Part shown: positions 17,459 through 25,582 of the stretch, in pieces
Position numbering within the stretch: position 1 is the stretch's first letter
Layout: the number at the start of each line of letters is the position of its first letter
The notes under the pieces: generated by a model
Database searches by the model: none
What the model was told of the DNA's origin: nothing
Seen by the model: only the letters and a program-made list of their open reading frames with translations
Source of the DNA: CAZGKW01 sp964526295
GTDB lineage: Bacteria; Planctomycetota; Phycisphaerae; FEN-1346
Direction of reading: 5' to 3'
Assembly (NCBI GenBank): GCA_964526295.1
Contig: CAZGKW010000019.1
Coordinates: forward strand, 1 to 64,000
DNA length: 64,000 bases
Translations under genes and position numbers: made by a program

Positions 17459-19888
17459 GTGCTACGAGTTCGAGCGTTGTTGCTTGCGGCGGCAGGGGTG
17501 TGCCTGCTCGTCGCCCTCGCCGGCGGGGCGGAAACGAAGCGCGTCCCGCACCCATTCATCCTGTGGACCGACGCGGAGGCCGCCGCCATCCGCCGGCGGG
17601 TCGAGACCGACCCGGCTGCCAGGAAGCAGCTCGAGCGGACGTTGAGCGTCTCCCACCACAAGGGCGGCCGACCGACCGTCATCGACCTGTTCCGGGCCCA
17701 GGTCCAGGGCGAGGAAAGTGCCGCCGGCAAGGGCGACCTCCTCGGTTTCATCGGCCGCAAGCCTGAGCCGCTGACCTGGGACGTCGACCCGGCGAAGCTC
17801 CAGTGGAACGTCGGCATGCCGTCGGCCGGCGACCGCCACATGCGGGACGAGCAGACCGAGAACGTCCTCCGGTACGACCTGCTGTACGACGAGCTGACGC
17901 CGGCCCAGCGCGGCGGCATCGAGCGGGCGTTCCGGACGTACATCCAGTTTCACCTCGACGGCCATCCGCCGCGCCACCCGGCGTTCGCGTACGACCGGAC
18001 GAGCTGGCTGCCGAACATGCACTGGCCGAGGCCCATCGGCACCCACCTGATGGCCCTCGTCATGCAGGACCAGGGCCTGATCGAGAAGATGTTCCGCGCC
18101 GAGGGCGGCTGGAAGTGGTACTTCGACGAGTACGTCGCCGACCACGGGTTCTATATGGAGGAATTTGGTAAAGTTTATTCCAATATAGGCTCCATGATCT
18201 TCTGGTGCGAAGGCCTGGAGGAGCTGGGGCTCGACCGGTACGGCTACGGCTACGTCGGCAGGAACGGGGCGACCTTCAAGTCGTTCCTCAAGGCGAACAC
18301 GCTCGACATCACCTATCCGCGGACCGACTGGGGCGGCGGCATGCCGTCCTACGGCCGCGTCACCATGGGCGACGCCAAGGGGCACGCCATCAACGGGGCC
18401 CCGGTCCAGCACGCCATCGTCGCGGGCTACCTGGCCGACGGCCGGGGCGGGCACCTCTGGGCCAGCAGCTCCCACATGAACGGGCCGATGTCGAAGTTCC
18501 GCGAGCCGTTCTGGTTCGAGGCGGCCCACGCCCGGTGGCCCGACGAAGGGTTCGACTACTTCCTGGCCGCATTCCGGAAGCCCGGCGAGGAGACCTACTA
18601 CCCGACGCTGCTGTTCAATCTCGAGCCGGTCGACCCGGCGAAGGTGAAGCCGCCGGCGCCCTACCCGTCGTTCGTCGCCCGGCAGCGGGGCTTCGCCATG
18701 CTGAAAGCCGACCATTCGCCTGCCTACTGGGAGAGCTGGAAGCCTGCCGTCGCGCTCCAGTTCGCACGCTACTACGTCCACTACGTCCACGACTGCTTCT
18801 CCCTGCTCGGGTACCACGCCTACAACGCACCGATTTATCTCAATGCTGGGGGCTCCGGCTCGGGCTACGCCGGCGGCAACGCCTGGAAGGACAGCGTCCG
18901 CGGCCACAGCGGCGTCCTCGTCGACAATCTCCAGGCCCAGCCCGTGGCCCGCAAGGACGACGGGACGGTAGGGCACGCGTACCGCGAGGACCTGGAGATG
19001 GCCGGGGGCGGGCGGTTCGTTGCCGTCCGGGCCGCCGGGGTCTATCCCGACGTCGATATGGAGCGGGCGCTCCTGCTGACCGACGATTACCTCTTCGACG
19101 TCTTCTGGCTCGACTCGGCGCGCGGCGGCCAGGCCCGCCTCTACGACTGGCAGGTCCAGTCGCCGTGCAGCCTGAAGGCGTCCGGCACTTGGCGGCCCAC
19201 GGACGAGCTCTCGGGCGGCGCCCTCTACAACGGCTCGAAGTTCGAGGGCAAGGCCGCCAACGGCAAGCAGGACCCCGTGAACCTGCACAAGCGCGACGTC
19301 GGCGGCGACGACTGGGACGTGACCCTCGCCTACGAGTCCCGCACGGACGATCCTGCGGACGACCCGGTCCTCGGCGGCTTCACGAAGCGGGGCGTGGGCG
19401 TCAAGGTCCACCTCCTGGGCGAGGACGGCACGACCGCCTACGTCGGCAACCCGCCGGGGGCCAAGGGCCGGGCCAGCGCCTCGGTCGTCATCGTTCGGCG
19501 GCGGACGCCCGACACGGTCTTCGTGGCCCTCCACGACCCGTTCGACGGCGGCGAGCCGCACGTCCGATCGTTCGAGCGGATCGCCCGGGACGGCCGCGGC
19601 GTGGCCGTCCGCGTTGTCGGCGAGCGCGAGGAAGGCGGGCCGATCGACGATCGCATCCTGGTCCGCTACGGCGACGGGGCCGCCGAGTCAATGACCCTGG
19701 CCGGCGGCGGCGAAAGCTTCACCTTCGCCGACCACGCCCTCGTCCGCATCTCCGGCGACCGCGTGGACGTGGGCGGCGATCTGCGGGCCATGAAGCTCAA
19801 GGTCGGCGGACGACCTCGGCTGGTGGTCAACGGTAAGCCCGCCGAGGCGACCGTCTCGGGCGGGACCCTGACGTACAGGGCGGAGTAG
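17459..19888 (+). CDS. Secreted heparinase II/III-like protein
   Basis: An 809-residue exported protein, also with the N-terminal lyase-like signature H-P-F-I-L-W-T-D-A-E-A followed by a helical domain and a C-terminal beta-sandwich. It starts at GTG 17459, ten bases after GAGGGA; the signal peptide (L-L-L-A-A-A-G-V-C-L-L-V) ends near A-G-G-A. Conserved-looking segments include S-W-L-P-N-M-H-W-P-R and Y-V-H-D-C-F-S-L-L-G-Y-H-A-Y-N, the latter in the position where family members have a conserved His before the sandwich domain. Polysaccharide lyase activity is inferred from fold and neighbours. A 40-base AT-rich patch at about 18150-18190, with codons rarely used here (ATA, AAA, GTT, TTT), interrupts the otherwise GC-rich gene without breaking the frame. 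Confidence 0.75.
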   Translation: MLRVRALLLAAAGVCLLVALAGGAETKRVPHPFILWTDAEAAAIRRRVETDPAARKQLERTLSVSHHKGGRPTVIDLFRAQVQGEESAAGKGDLLGFIGRKPEPLTWDVDPAKLQWNVGMPSAGDRHMRDEQTENVLRYDLLYDELTPAQRGGIERAFRTYIQFHLDGHPPRHPAFAYDRTSWLPNMHWPRPIGTHLMALVMQDQGLIEKMFRAEGGWKWYFDEYVADHGFYMEEFGKVYSNIGSMIFWCEGLEELGLDRYGYGYVGRNGATFKSFLKANTLDITYPRTDWGGGMPSYGRVTMGDAKGHAINGAPVQHAIVAGYLADGRGGHLWASSSHMNGPMSKFREPFWFEAAHARWPDEGFDYFLAAFRKPGEETYYPTLLFNLEPVDPAKVKPPAPYPSFVARQRGFAMLKADHSPAYWESWKPAVALQFARYYVHYVHDCFSLLGYHAYNAPIYLNAGGSGSGYAGGNAWKDSVRGHSGVLVDNLQAQPVARKDDGTVGHAYREDLEMAGGGRFVAVRAAGVYPDVDMERALLLTDDYLFDVFWLDSARGGQARLYDWQVQSPCSLKASGTWRPTDELSGGALYNGSKFEGKAANGKQDPVNLHKRDVGGDDWDVTLAYESRTDDPADDPVLGGFTKRGVGVKVHLLGEDGTTAYVGNPPGAKGRASASVVIVRRRTPDTVFVALHDPFDGGEPHVRSFERIARDGRGVAVRVVGEREEGGPIDDRILVRYGDGAAESMTLAGGGESFTFADHALVRISGDRVDVGGDLRAMKLKVGGRPRLVVNGKPAEATVSGGTLTYRAE

Positions 19889-19894
19889 GGCGGC

Positions 19895-20908
19895 TTAAGT
19901 GAAGTCGGCCGGCGCGGGCTCCGCGGGCCGCCCCGTCGCTGCGCTCGTGTCGGCCGCCACGCACCCCGCCAGCGAGGCGAACGCCTCCCGCCCCGTGACG
20001 GCGGCCGGGGCATGCCCTTCGACGGCGTCCAGGAAGTTCGCCACGCACCCGAAGATGCCCGTGACGATCGCCTGACGGTCGTCAGGCAGCGTCTCCCAAT
20101 GGTCACGCCCGTCGATTGCCACCCGCCCGTCGACGACCGTTCCGCGCGTTCCGATCAGGCGGAACGGACTCGGCGCGCCGCCCGTCGGCGGCCACCGGGC
20201 CTCATACGTGACCGTCACCTCGCCGACGGCCCCGCCTTCGAACCGGAAGAGCGCCGCCGTCGTCGTGTCGGCATGGAAGTCCAGCGTGCCGACGGGGCTG
20301 GAAATGGCCATGACCGATTCGATCGGTCGGCCGGCGAACCAGCGGACCAGGTCGACCTCGTGGATGGCCGTGCCGGTCAGGGGCGTCCGCCCGGCCTCCG
20401 CCGAGGCGTACCAGGGCGAGCGCGCGAACTGGCGGCGCTTGTCCTGAATGGCGTCGGCACAGACGGCGATCACGTCGCCCAGGCCGCCGCCGTCCAGAAG
20501 GTCCCGGACGCGGCGGAAGCGCGACCGGAACCGCCGCTCGTGGGCCACGAGCAGCAGGCGGTCGGCCCCCTCGGCCGCCCGGACGATCGACCGGCCGTCC
20601 TCCAGGCTCGTCGCCAGGGGTTTCGTCAGGAGGACGTGGCACCCCGCTGCCAGACACGCCTCGGCGTGCGGGCGGTGGAGGTGATCGGGCGTCACGACGC
20701 AGACGGCGTCGAGGGCCTCCCGGCCGAGCATCTCGTCCAGGGATTCGCACCCCACAGCGACGGCCGGGTGGGCGGTCTGCATCTCCTTGCGGCGGGCCTC
20801 GTCCGGGTCGCAGACGACGATCCGCCCGACGACACGCGATGCCGCCAGGGCTGCCACGAAATGCCTTCCCAGGCCGAGCCCGACGACACCGACCCGCAGG
20901 TCCGCCAC
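19895..20908 (-). CDS. Gfo/Idh/MocA-family oxidoreductase
   Basis: A 337-residue NAD(P)-dependent oxidoreductase, cytoplasmic (no Tat or Sec signal). The Rossmann motif V-G-V-V-G-L-G-L-G-R lies at residues 5-14. I start it at GTG 20908 because GGAGGAGA ends five bases upstream; longer starts would include that ribosome site. The family hallmark E-K-P is T-K-P here (L-L-T-K-P-L-A-T), while the following catalytic-domain E-V-D-L-V-R-W segment is intact. Substrates of the family are sugars, inositols or their derivatives, usually oxidised at a hydroxyl. It is the second gene of a two-gene operon behind the Nramp-like transporter, separated by 32 bases, suggesting it metabolises what that transporter brings in. 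Confidence 0.88.
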   Translation of the reverse strand: MADLRVGVVGLGLGRHFVAALAASRVVGRIVVCDPDEARRKEMQTAHPAVAVGCESLDEMLGREALDAVCVVTPDHLHRPHAEACLAAGCHVLLTKPLATSLEDGRSIVRAAEGADRLLLVAHERRFRSRFRRVRDLLDGGGLGDVIAVCADAIQDKRRQFARSPWYASAEAGRTPLTGTAIHEVDLVRWFAGRPIESVMAISSPVGTLDFHADTTTAALFRFEGGAVGEVTVTYEARWPPTGGAPSPFRLIGTRGTVVDGRVAIDGRDHWETLPDDRQAIVTGIFGCVANFLDAVEGHAPAAVTGREAFASLAGCVAADTSAATGRPAEPAPADFT

Positions 20909-20940
20909 GCCAGTCTCCTCCCAGGCCGGCGATGCCCGGC

Positions 20941-22743
20941 TCACTCCGCCTCAGTCCATGCCCGTGTTGCGCGGGCCTTGCGGACGACGTGGACCACCAG
21001 GGCCAGCAGGCCGAAGGCGGCGATGGCCGCCATTCCCCACCAGCCCGACCCGAGGTTCTTTGCCGTCTGCTTCCATACGTTCAGCAGGGCGCAGAAGCCG
21101 ACCGTGCCGGCGGCGACGAGCATCAGGACGTTCCACGCCCATCGTCGCCTGCCGCGGGGCATCCGCTCGCCCAGCAGGCCCCGCGAATTCATCACCAGGG
21201 CGAACGTGATGTAGGCGATCGGGATCAGCATGAAGCCGAAGACGCTGGTCGGCATCGCCAGCCAGAACTGGGCGCGGCCACCCGTCCAGATGAACGGCGC
21301 CATGAAGCCGGTCAGGCCCGGCAGCAGGCACCCGACCTTATAGAGCCATCCTTGGGACGGGCGTCCTGCCATCTCGCACACGACGAACCCGTTGATCAGC
21401 ATCAGGATGATGACGCTCGAGACGGCCATCCCGATGACGCCTACGCCGAAGACGTAGTGGGCCCACGTCCGGCCGGTCAGAGGTTCCAGCGACTGGGCCA
21501 GGTCGTAGGCGTCCCGCTGGATGAGGATGGCGGCCATGCGGCGGTCCGCCTCGGGCAGGGCCTCGATCATCTCCCGTTTCATGGCGGCGCCGTGCTCCCG
21601 GTCGGTCTCGGACTCGCTCGCGAGCAAGGCCTCGACCTCTGCCGCCCGCTCCGGCTCTCCATGCTTGGCCCGGCTCCAGGCGATCTTCTCGAACTTGCCG
21701 ACCAAGGCCTTCTCGGGCACCACCAGGGCGCCGTCGGCGTCGCGCTCGACCAGGAACCCCGGCGGGACCTCCGTGTGGAACTGGGCCGCCGAGGCCATGA
21801 CCACGCAACCGGTGGCCAGGATGAACGGGATGAACAGGCCGGTCGAGAGGTCGAAGATGGCCAGGCCGCGGAAGTCCTTGTCCCACCCCTTCTTGAGCAT
21901 CGAGTAGGGCAGGAGGAACGTCATGTTGATGCCGACGGCCGTGGCCGCCGCCGAGACCATCACGTCCTGCTGCTGGTCGACGATCATGTTCCGCCAGAAC
22001 TCGCGGACCTGGGGGCCCGCCGCTTCGAGGTAGGGCGCAAACGTCTTGGCCGGCTCGAACAGGAGCCGCGGGTCGGGCACCAAGCCTCCCACGATCCGGC
22101 CCCAGTCGAGGACCCCGGCGGCGGACATCTTGACGACCACGCCGAAGAAGCTCAGGACGACGACCGCCACCATGATCTTCAGGATCGTCTCGAAGACTTT
22201 AATGCCCCACCCGCCTTTGTCGTAGAACCAGACGACCACGGCGCTGACGAGGAGTATCCCGCCGCACAGGACCGCCTTCTCCGCGACGGGGGCCATCTGG
22301 AGCGAATCGAACAGCCCCTTCAGGAGGTTCTGCCGGACCGCGGCCGTCCCCAGGCTGAACTGGGGAAGGGCCCACACCAGGTTGGCCGCCATCGTGGCCA
22401 GGGCCCAGCCCCACCCGAGCACCGGATTGACGTGCCGGTTGATGGCCTGGAAGGGCCTCTCGCGGGTCGACAGGGCCACGTAGCCGATCGCGCTCAGCAT
22501 GATAACACCGAAGATCATCGCCAGCGGTTGGAGCCACATCATGGCGAAACCGGCCAGGATGCCCAGGTACAGGCTGGAGGAGAGCGACCCGCCGCCCAGG
22601 GTGATCGCACTCTGCAGCCAGCCCGGGCCCGAGAGGCGGGTATACGCGGCCAGCTTGGCCAGGGGGCCTTTCCGTTTGGCCTCGAGGATGAGCTGCCGGT
22701 CCTTCTCCACCTGGGGATCCTGAGTGGCGACGTCCTGGCTCAT
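20941..22743 (-). CDS. Nramp (SLC11)-fold membrane transporter, atypical
   Basis: A 600-residue polytopic membrane protein with about eleven hydrophobic segments and the Nramp-like start R-L-S-G-P-G-W-L-Q-S-A. True Nramp metal transporters carry D-P-G-N in helix 1 and M-P-H in helix 6. Here the helix-1 break reads L-G-G-G-S and the helix-6 region reads T-F-L-L-P-Y-S, so the canonical metal ligands are absent. A hydrophilic insert of roughly 100 residues (about 320-420, rich in Glu, Arg and Ala) separates two membrane segments. ATG 22743 is preceded by AAAGG. It is followed by a Gfo/Idh/MocA gene 32 bases away. Substrate is unknown; annotation pipelines would call it a divalent metal transporter, which the motif changes put in doubt. 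Confidence 0.8.
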   Translation of the reverse strand: MSQDVATQDPQVEKDRQLILEAKRKGPLAKLAAYTRLSGPGWLQSAITLGGGSLSSSLYLGILAGFAMMWLQPLAMIFGVIMLSAIGYVALSTRERPFQAINRHVNPVLGWGWALATMAANLVWALPQFSLGTAAVRQNLLKGLFDSLQMAPVAEKAVLCGGILLVSAVVVWFYDKGGWGIKVFETILKIMVAVVVLSFFGVVVKMSAAGVLDWGRIVGGLVPDPRLLFEPAKTFAPYLEAAGPQVREFWRNMIVDQQQDVMVSAAATAVGINMTFLLPYSMLKKGWDKDFRGLAIFDLSTGLFIPFILATGCVVMASAAQFHTEVPPGFLVERDADGALVVPEKALVGKFEKIAWSRAKHGEPERAAEVEALLASESETDREHGAAMKREMIEALPEADRRMAAILIQRDAYDLAQSLEPLTGRTWAHYVFGVGVIGMAVSSVIILMLINGFVVCEMAGRPSQGWLYKVGCLLPGLTGFMAPFIWTGGRAQFWLAMPTSVFGFMLIPIAYITFALVMNSRGLLGERMPRGRRRWAWNVLMLVAAGTVGFCALLNVWKQTAKNLGSGWWGMAAIAAFGLLALVVHVVRKARATRAWTEAE

Positions 22744-22766
22744 GATCGGTGCCTTTCATCAAGACC

Positions 22767-22812
22767 GGGGACAGGCAACCCGCCGCCGATTGGTTGTCGA
22801 CTGACGGCGGGT
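22767..22812. repeat. REP-like element: GGGGACAGGCA plus hairpin
   Basis: The 11-mer GGGGACAGGCA (22767-22777) is followed by an 8-base perfect inverted repeat, ACCCGCCG at 22778-22785 and CGGCGGGT at 22805-22812, with a 19-base loop. The same 11-mer occurs at 63922, also between genes and next to hairpins. Two copies only are visible in this window, so calling it a dispersed REP-type element is inference. Confidence 0.4.
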
Positions 22813-22946
22813 GACACCGAATTCTGGCGCGCCGGTGCCCGCGTCGCCAGGAAAAACGCGCGGCGCCGGGTGCGCGATGCGTACGGTTTCGCCGGTGCTG
22901 GGCGGGCATTTGGCGGGTTGAAACCCCAGAGGGCCGCTTCATTTTC

Positions 22947-22974
22947 GTGACACCACGTCCCGCGATGGTAGAAT
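22947..22974 (+). promoter_or_regulatory. Promoter candidate GTGACA-N16-TAGAAT
   Basis: GTGACA at 22947-22952 (5 of 6 to TTGACA) is spaced 16 bases from TAGAAT at 22969-22974 (5 of 6 to TATAAT). It points at the oxidoreductase gene starting at 23083, giving a leader of about 100 bases, and would drive the four-gene run to 29089. No operator repeat is evident. Confidence 0.45.
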
Positions 22975-23082
22975 GAACGCCCTTGGCCCCGTGGGGACGT
23001 CGCCTGTCGCCGCGACGCCAACGGCAAACCGGGAGGAATCGACGGGCGGCCGAGACGCCGCCTCGGAAGGGAGACGAAAGGC

Positions 23083-24528
23083 ATGCGCAAGATCAATCGA
23101 CGGAAGTTCCTGGCCGGAAGCGCGGCCATCGGCGCCGGCATCCTGGTCGCTCCGTACTCCCGCGTTCTCGGGGCCAACGATGACATCCGCGTGGCCGTCA
23201 TCGGCTTCCGGAGCAAAGGCGCGGGTCACGTCCGGTCGTTCAGCCGCATGGACGGGGTCCGCCTCGTGGCCCTCTGCGATGCCGACCAGAACGTCATCGA
23301 CCGCGAGGTCAAGAAGATCGAGAAGGACGGCGGCAAGGTCAAGACCACCCAGGACATGCGACGGATTTTCGACGACAAGGAGATCGACGCCATCGTCACG
23401 GCCACGCCGAACCACTGGCACGCCCTGTGCACCGTCTGGGCCTGCCAGGCCGGCAAGGACGTCTACGTCGAGAAGCCCGTCTCGCACGACATCTGGGAGG
23501 GGCGCAAGGCGGTCGAGGCGGCCCGCAAGTACAACCGCATCGTCCAGGCCGGGACGCAGAACCGCTCCGACACCGCCCTGGCCGAGGCCGTCGAATGGAT
23601 CCAGGCGGGGAACCTGGGCAAGGTCCTCCGGGCCCGCGGCTTCTGCTACAAGCATCGGGGCTCGATCGGGAAGACCTCGGGTCCCCAGCCGCCCCCGGAC
23701 GGCGTCGACTACGACCTGTGGTGCGGCCCGGCGCCGAAGAAGCCTCTCCGCCGTCGGCGGCTGCACTACGACTGGCACTGGTTCTGGCACACGGGCAACG
23801 CCGACATCGGCAACCAGGGCATCCATCAAATGGACATCTGCCGCTGGTTCCTCGGCGAGCCCGCCCTGGCGCCCCGCGTCATGGGATACGGCGGGCGGTT
23901 CGGCTACGACGACGATGCCGAGACGCCCAACACCGAGGTCGTGTTTCTCGACTACGAGCGGGCCCCGCTCATCTTCGAGGTCCGCGGCCTGCCGAGAAGC
24001 AAAGACGAGAGGGGGATGGACCACTACAAGAACATCCGCATCGGCGAGGTCATCGACTGCGAGGGCGGCTACTTTGCCGGCGGATGGGTCTATGACAACG
24101 ACGGGAAACGCATCCGGCAGTTCACGAGGAGCGGCGGCGGCAGCCACGCCCGCAACTTCATCAAGGCCGTCCGAAGCCGCAAACTCGAGGACAACCCCGC
24201 CGACATCCTCGAAGGCCACCTCTCGAGCGCCCTCTGTCACATGGGCAACGTCTCCTACCGCCTGGGCAAGGAGGTGCCGCAGGGCCAGGCCGAGGAGACG
24301 TTCCGCAGCGACAAAGTCGCCCAGGAGATCTGGGACCGGTTCCAGCAGCACGTCACCGCCAACGAGACCGACCCGGCGAAGTGGCAGCCGACCGTCGGCC
24401 CCTGGCTGACGATGGACACGAAGACCGAGCGGTTCGCCGGACCGTTCGCCGACCGGGCCAACGTGCTCGCCAAGGGGACCGAGGACGGCAAGTACCGGCC
24501 GCCGTTCGTCGTGCCCGAGCAGGTCTAG
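23083..24528 (+). CDS. Gfo/Idh/MocA oxidoreductase with Tat signal
   Basis: A 481-residue oxidoreductase exported by the Tat system. The N-terminus reads R-R-K-F-L at residues 6-10, followed by a weakly hydrophobic Ala/Gly segment. The dinucleotide fold begins near residue 36 (R-V-A-V-I-G-F) and the E-K-P motif, with the lysine typical of the family, occurs in V-E-K-P-V-S-H. A C-terminal alpha/beta substrate domain includes W-F-W-H-T-G-N and the N-Q-G-I-H-Q-M-D block. ATG 23083 follows AAAGG. Tat export with a pre-bound NAD(P) cofactor is established for relatives such as glucose-fructose oxidoreductase. It heads an operon with DUF6807, a second Tat oxidoreductase and a HEAT-repeat protein, suggesting periplasmic oxidation of sugars. 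Confidence 0.92.
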   Translation: MRKINRRKFLAGSAAIGAGILVAPYSRVLGANDDIRVAVIGFRSKGAGHVRSFSRMDGVRLVALCDADQNVIDREVKKIEKDGGKVKTTQDMRRIFDDKEIDAIVTATPNHWHALCTVWACQAGKDVYVEKPVSHDIWEGRKAVEAARKYNRIVQAGTQNRSDTALAEAVEWIQAGNLGKVLRARGFCYKHRGSIGKTSGPQPPPDGVDYDLWCGPAPKKPLRRRRLHYDWHWFWHTGNADIGNQGIHQMDICRWFLGEPALAPRVMGYGGRFGYDDDAETPNTEVVFLDYERAPLIFEVRGLPRSKDERGMDHYKNIRIGEVIDCEGGYFAGGWVYDNDGKRIRQFTRSGGGSHARNFIKAVRSRKLEDNPADILEGHLSSALCHMGNVSYRLGKEVPQGQAEETFRSDKVAQEIWDRFQQHVTANETDPAKWQPTVGPWLTMDTKTERFAGPFADRANVLAKGTEDGKYRPPFVVPEQV

Positions 24529-24564
24529 CGCCGCCGGGCGGGCGAACCTGGGAGACGCCTATCG

Positions 24565-25500
24565 ATGAAACTGATCGCTTGTCTGCTGGCCTTCATGGCC
24601 CTGGCGGCGTTCGCCCGCGCCGCGCCGAGTGCCGATATGTCCCTCGAACGGACCGACGACGGCGTCACCGTGGAGCTTGACGGAAAGCCCTTCACGCGGT
24701 ACCTCTTCAAGGGCGACCAGAAGCCGGTCCTGTATCCGGTCATCGGGCCGACGGGACATCCCTTGACCCGTCCGCCCGAGAAGGTCCGCGACCATCCGCA
24801 CCACTTCTCCTTCTGGTTCACCCACGGGAACGTCAACGGGCACGACTTCTGGCACGGCAAGAAGGGGGCCCGGATCGTCCACCGAGAGCTCGTCAAGGCC
24901 GAGGTCGTCCCGGCCTCGTCCGGCGGCGACGCGGAAGAGGCGGTCCTCGTCACGCGGAGCGACTGGCTTGCGGGGGACGGCAAGGTCGTCTGCCGCGAGC
25001 AGCGGACCATGGCCTTCGGCACGTGGCGCGATTCGCGCCGCATCGACGTCGACGTCACCATCAGCGCCGCCGACGAGCCGGTGACGTTCGGCGAGACGAA
25101 GGAGGGCTCGTTCGGCGTTCGGGTCTACCCCTCCATGCGGGTCGATGCGGGGAAGGGCGGCCACATCGTCAACAGCCGCGGCGACACGGACGGCGACGCC
25201 TGGAGCAAACAGGCCGAGTGGGTCGACTACCACGGACCCGTGGACGGGAAGACGGTCGGCATCGCCATCCTCCAGCACCCGACGAGCTTCCGCTTTCCGA
25301 CCCGGTGGCACGTGAGACCGTACGGCCTGTTCGCCGTCAATCCGTTCATGAAGGGCAAGGGGGGGGAGCAGACGGCCACGTCGCATACGCTGAAGCCCGC
25401 TGGGTCTTTTACGCTTCGGTTCCGGGTGCTGCTGCACGAAGGCGATGAGAAAGCGGCCCGGATCGCGAAAGCCTTCGCCGACTACGCGGCCCGCCGGTAG
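24565..25500 (+). CDS. DUF6807 (PmoA-named) secreted protein
   Basis: A 311-residue exported protein with a signal peptide ending at A-R-A-A near residue 20. The sequence matches the DUF6807 family (Pfam PF14100, sometimes misleadingly named methane oxygenase PmoA). Diagnostic segments are K-P-V-L-Y-P-V-I-G-P-T-G near residues 52-63 and the His-rich D-H-P-H-H-F-S-F-W-F block near 73-82, with G-H-D-F-W shortly after. No relation to particulate methane monooxygenase is implied. The fold is beta-sandwich and the His cluster could bind metal or sugar. In planctomycetes and Bacteroidetes the family is repeatedly next to Gfo/Idh/MocA genes, as here on both sides, so a role in processing oxidised sugars is a reasonable inference; the reaction is not established to my knowledge. 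Confidence 0.85.
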   Translation: MKLIACLLAFMALAAFARAAPSADMSLERTDDGVTVELDGKPFTRYLFKGDQKPVLYPVIGPTGHPLTRPPEKVRDHPHHFSFWFTHGNVNGHDFWHGKKGARIVHRELVKAEVVPASSGGDAEEAVLVTRSDWLAGDGKVVCREQRTMAFGTWRDSRRIDVDVTISAADEPVTFGETKEGSFGVRVYPSMRVDAGKGGHIVNSRGDTDGDAWSKQAEWVDYHGPVDGKTVGIAILQHPTSFRFPTRWHVRPYGLFAVNPFMKGKGGEQTATSHTLKPAGSFTLRFRVLLHEGDEKAARIAKAFADYAARR

Positions 25501-25582
25501 ACGCCCCGAATGGCGTACCCGTATCGGGCGCGCCGGCGGCGCCTGGTCGTGCAGCCTGTCATCCCAAGGAGGAGTCCTGAAG

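Larger units (their letters stand above)
22744..23082. other. 339-base divergent intergenic region
   Basis: This gap separates the Nramp-like gene (minus) from a Tat oxidoreductase (plus). It contains a REP-like hairpin at 22767-22812 and a promoter candidate at 22947-22974, annotated separately. I see no small gene with a ribosome site and a plausible product, no tRNA and no obvious riboswitch fold in the remainder. The leader of the plus-strand gene, from about 22980 to 23082, is about 100 bases long and GC-rich without a clear terminator. Confidence 0.6.

Noticed and set aside
14755..17943. A 1062-codon open frame on the minus strand antisense to the first heparinase-like gene
   Set aside because: High G+C depletes stop codons in antisense frames. 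The product has no recognisable domain, no ribosome site and low-complexity composition, while the plus-strand frame encodes a coherent secreted protein.
24565..25500. DUF6807 as a subunit of particulate methane monooxygenase
   Set aside because: The protein is a soluble secreted beta-rich chain without the membrane helices of PmoA. The name comes from database propagation.
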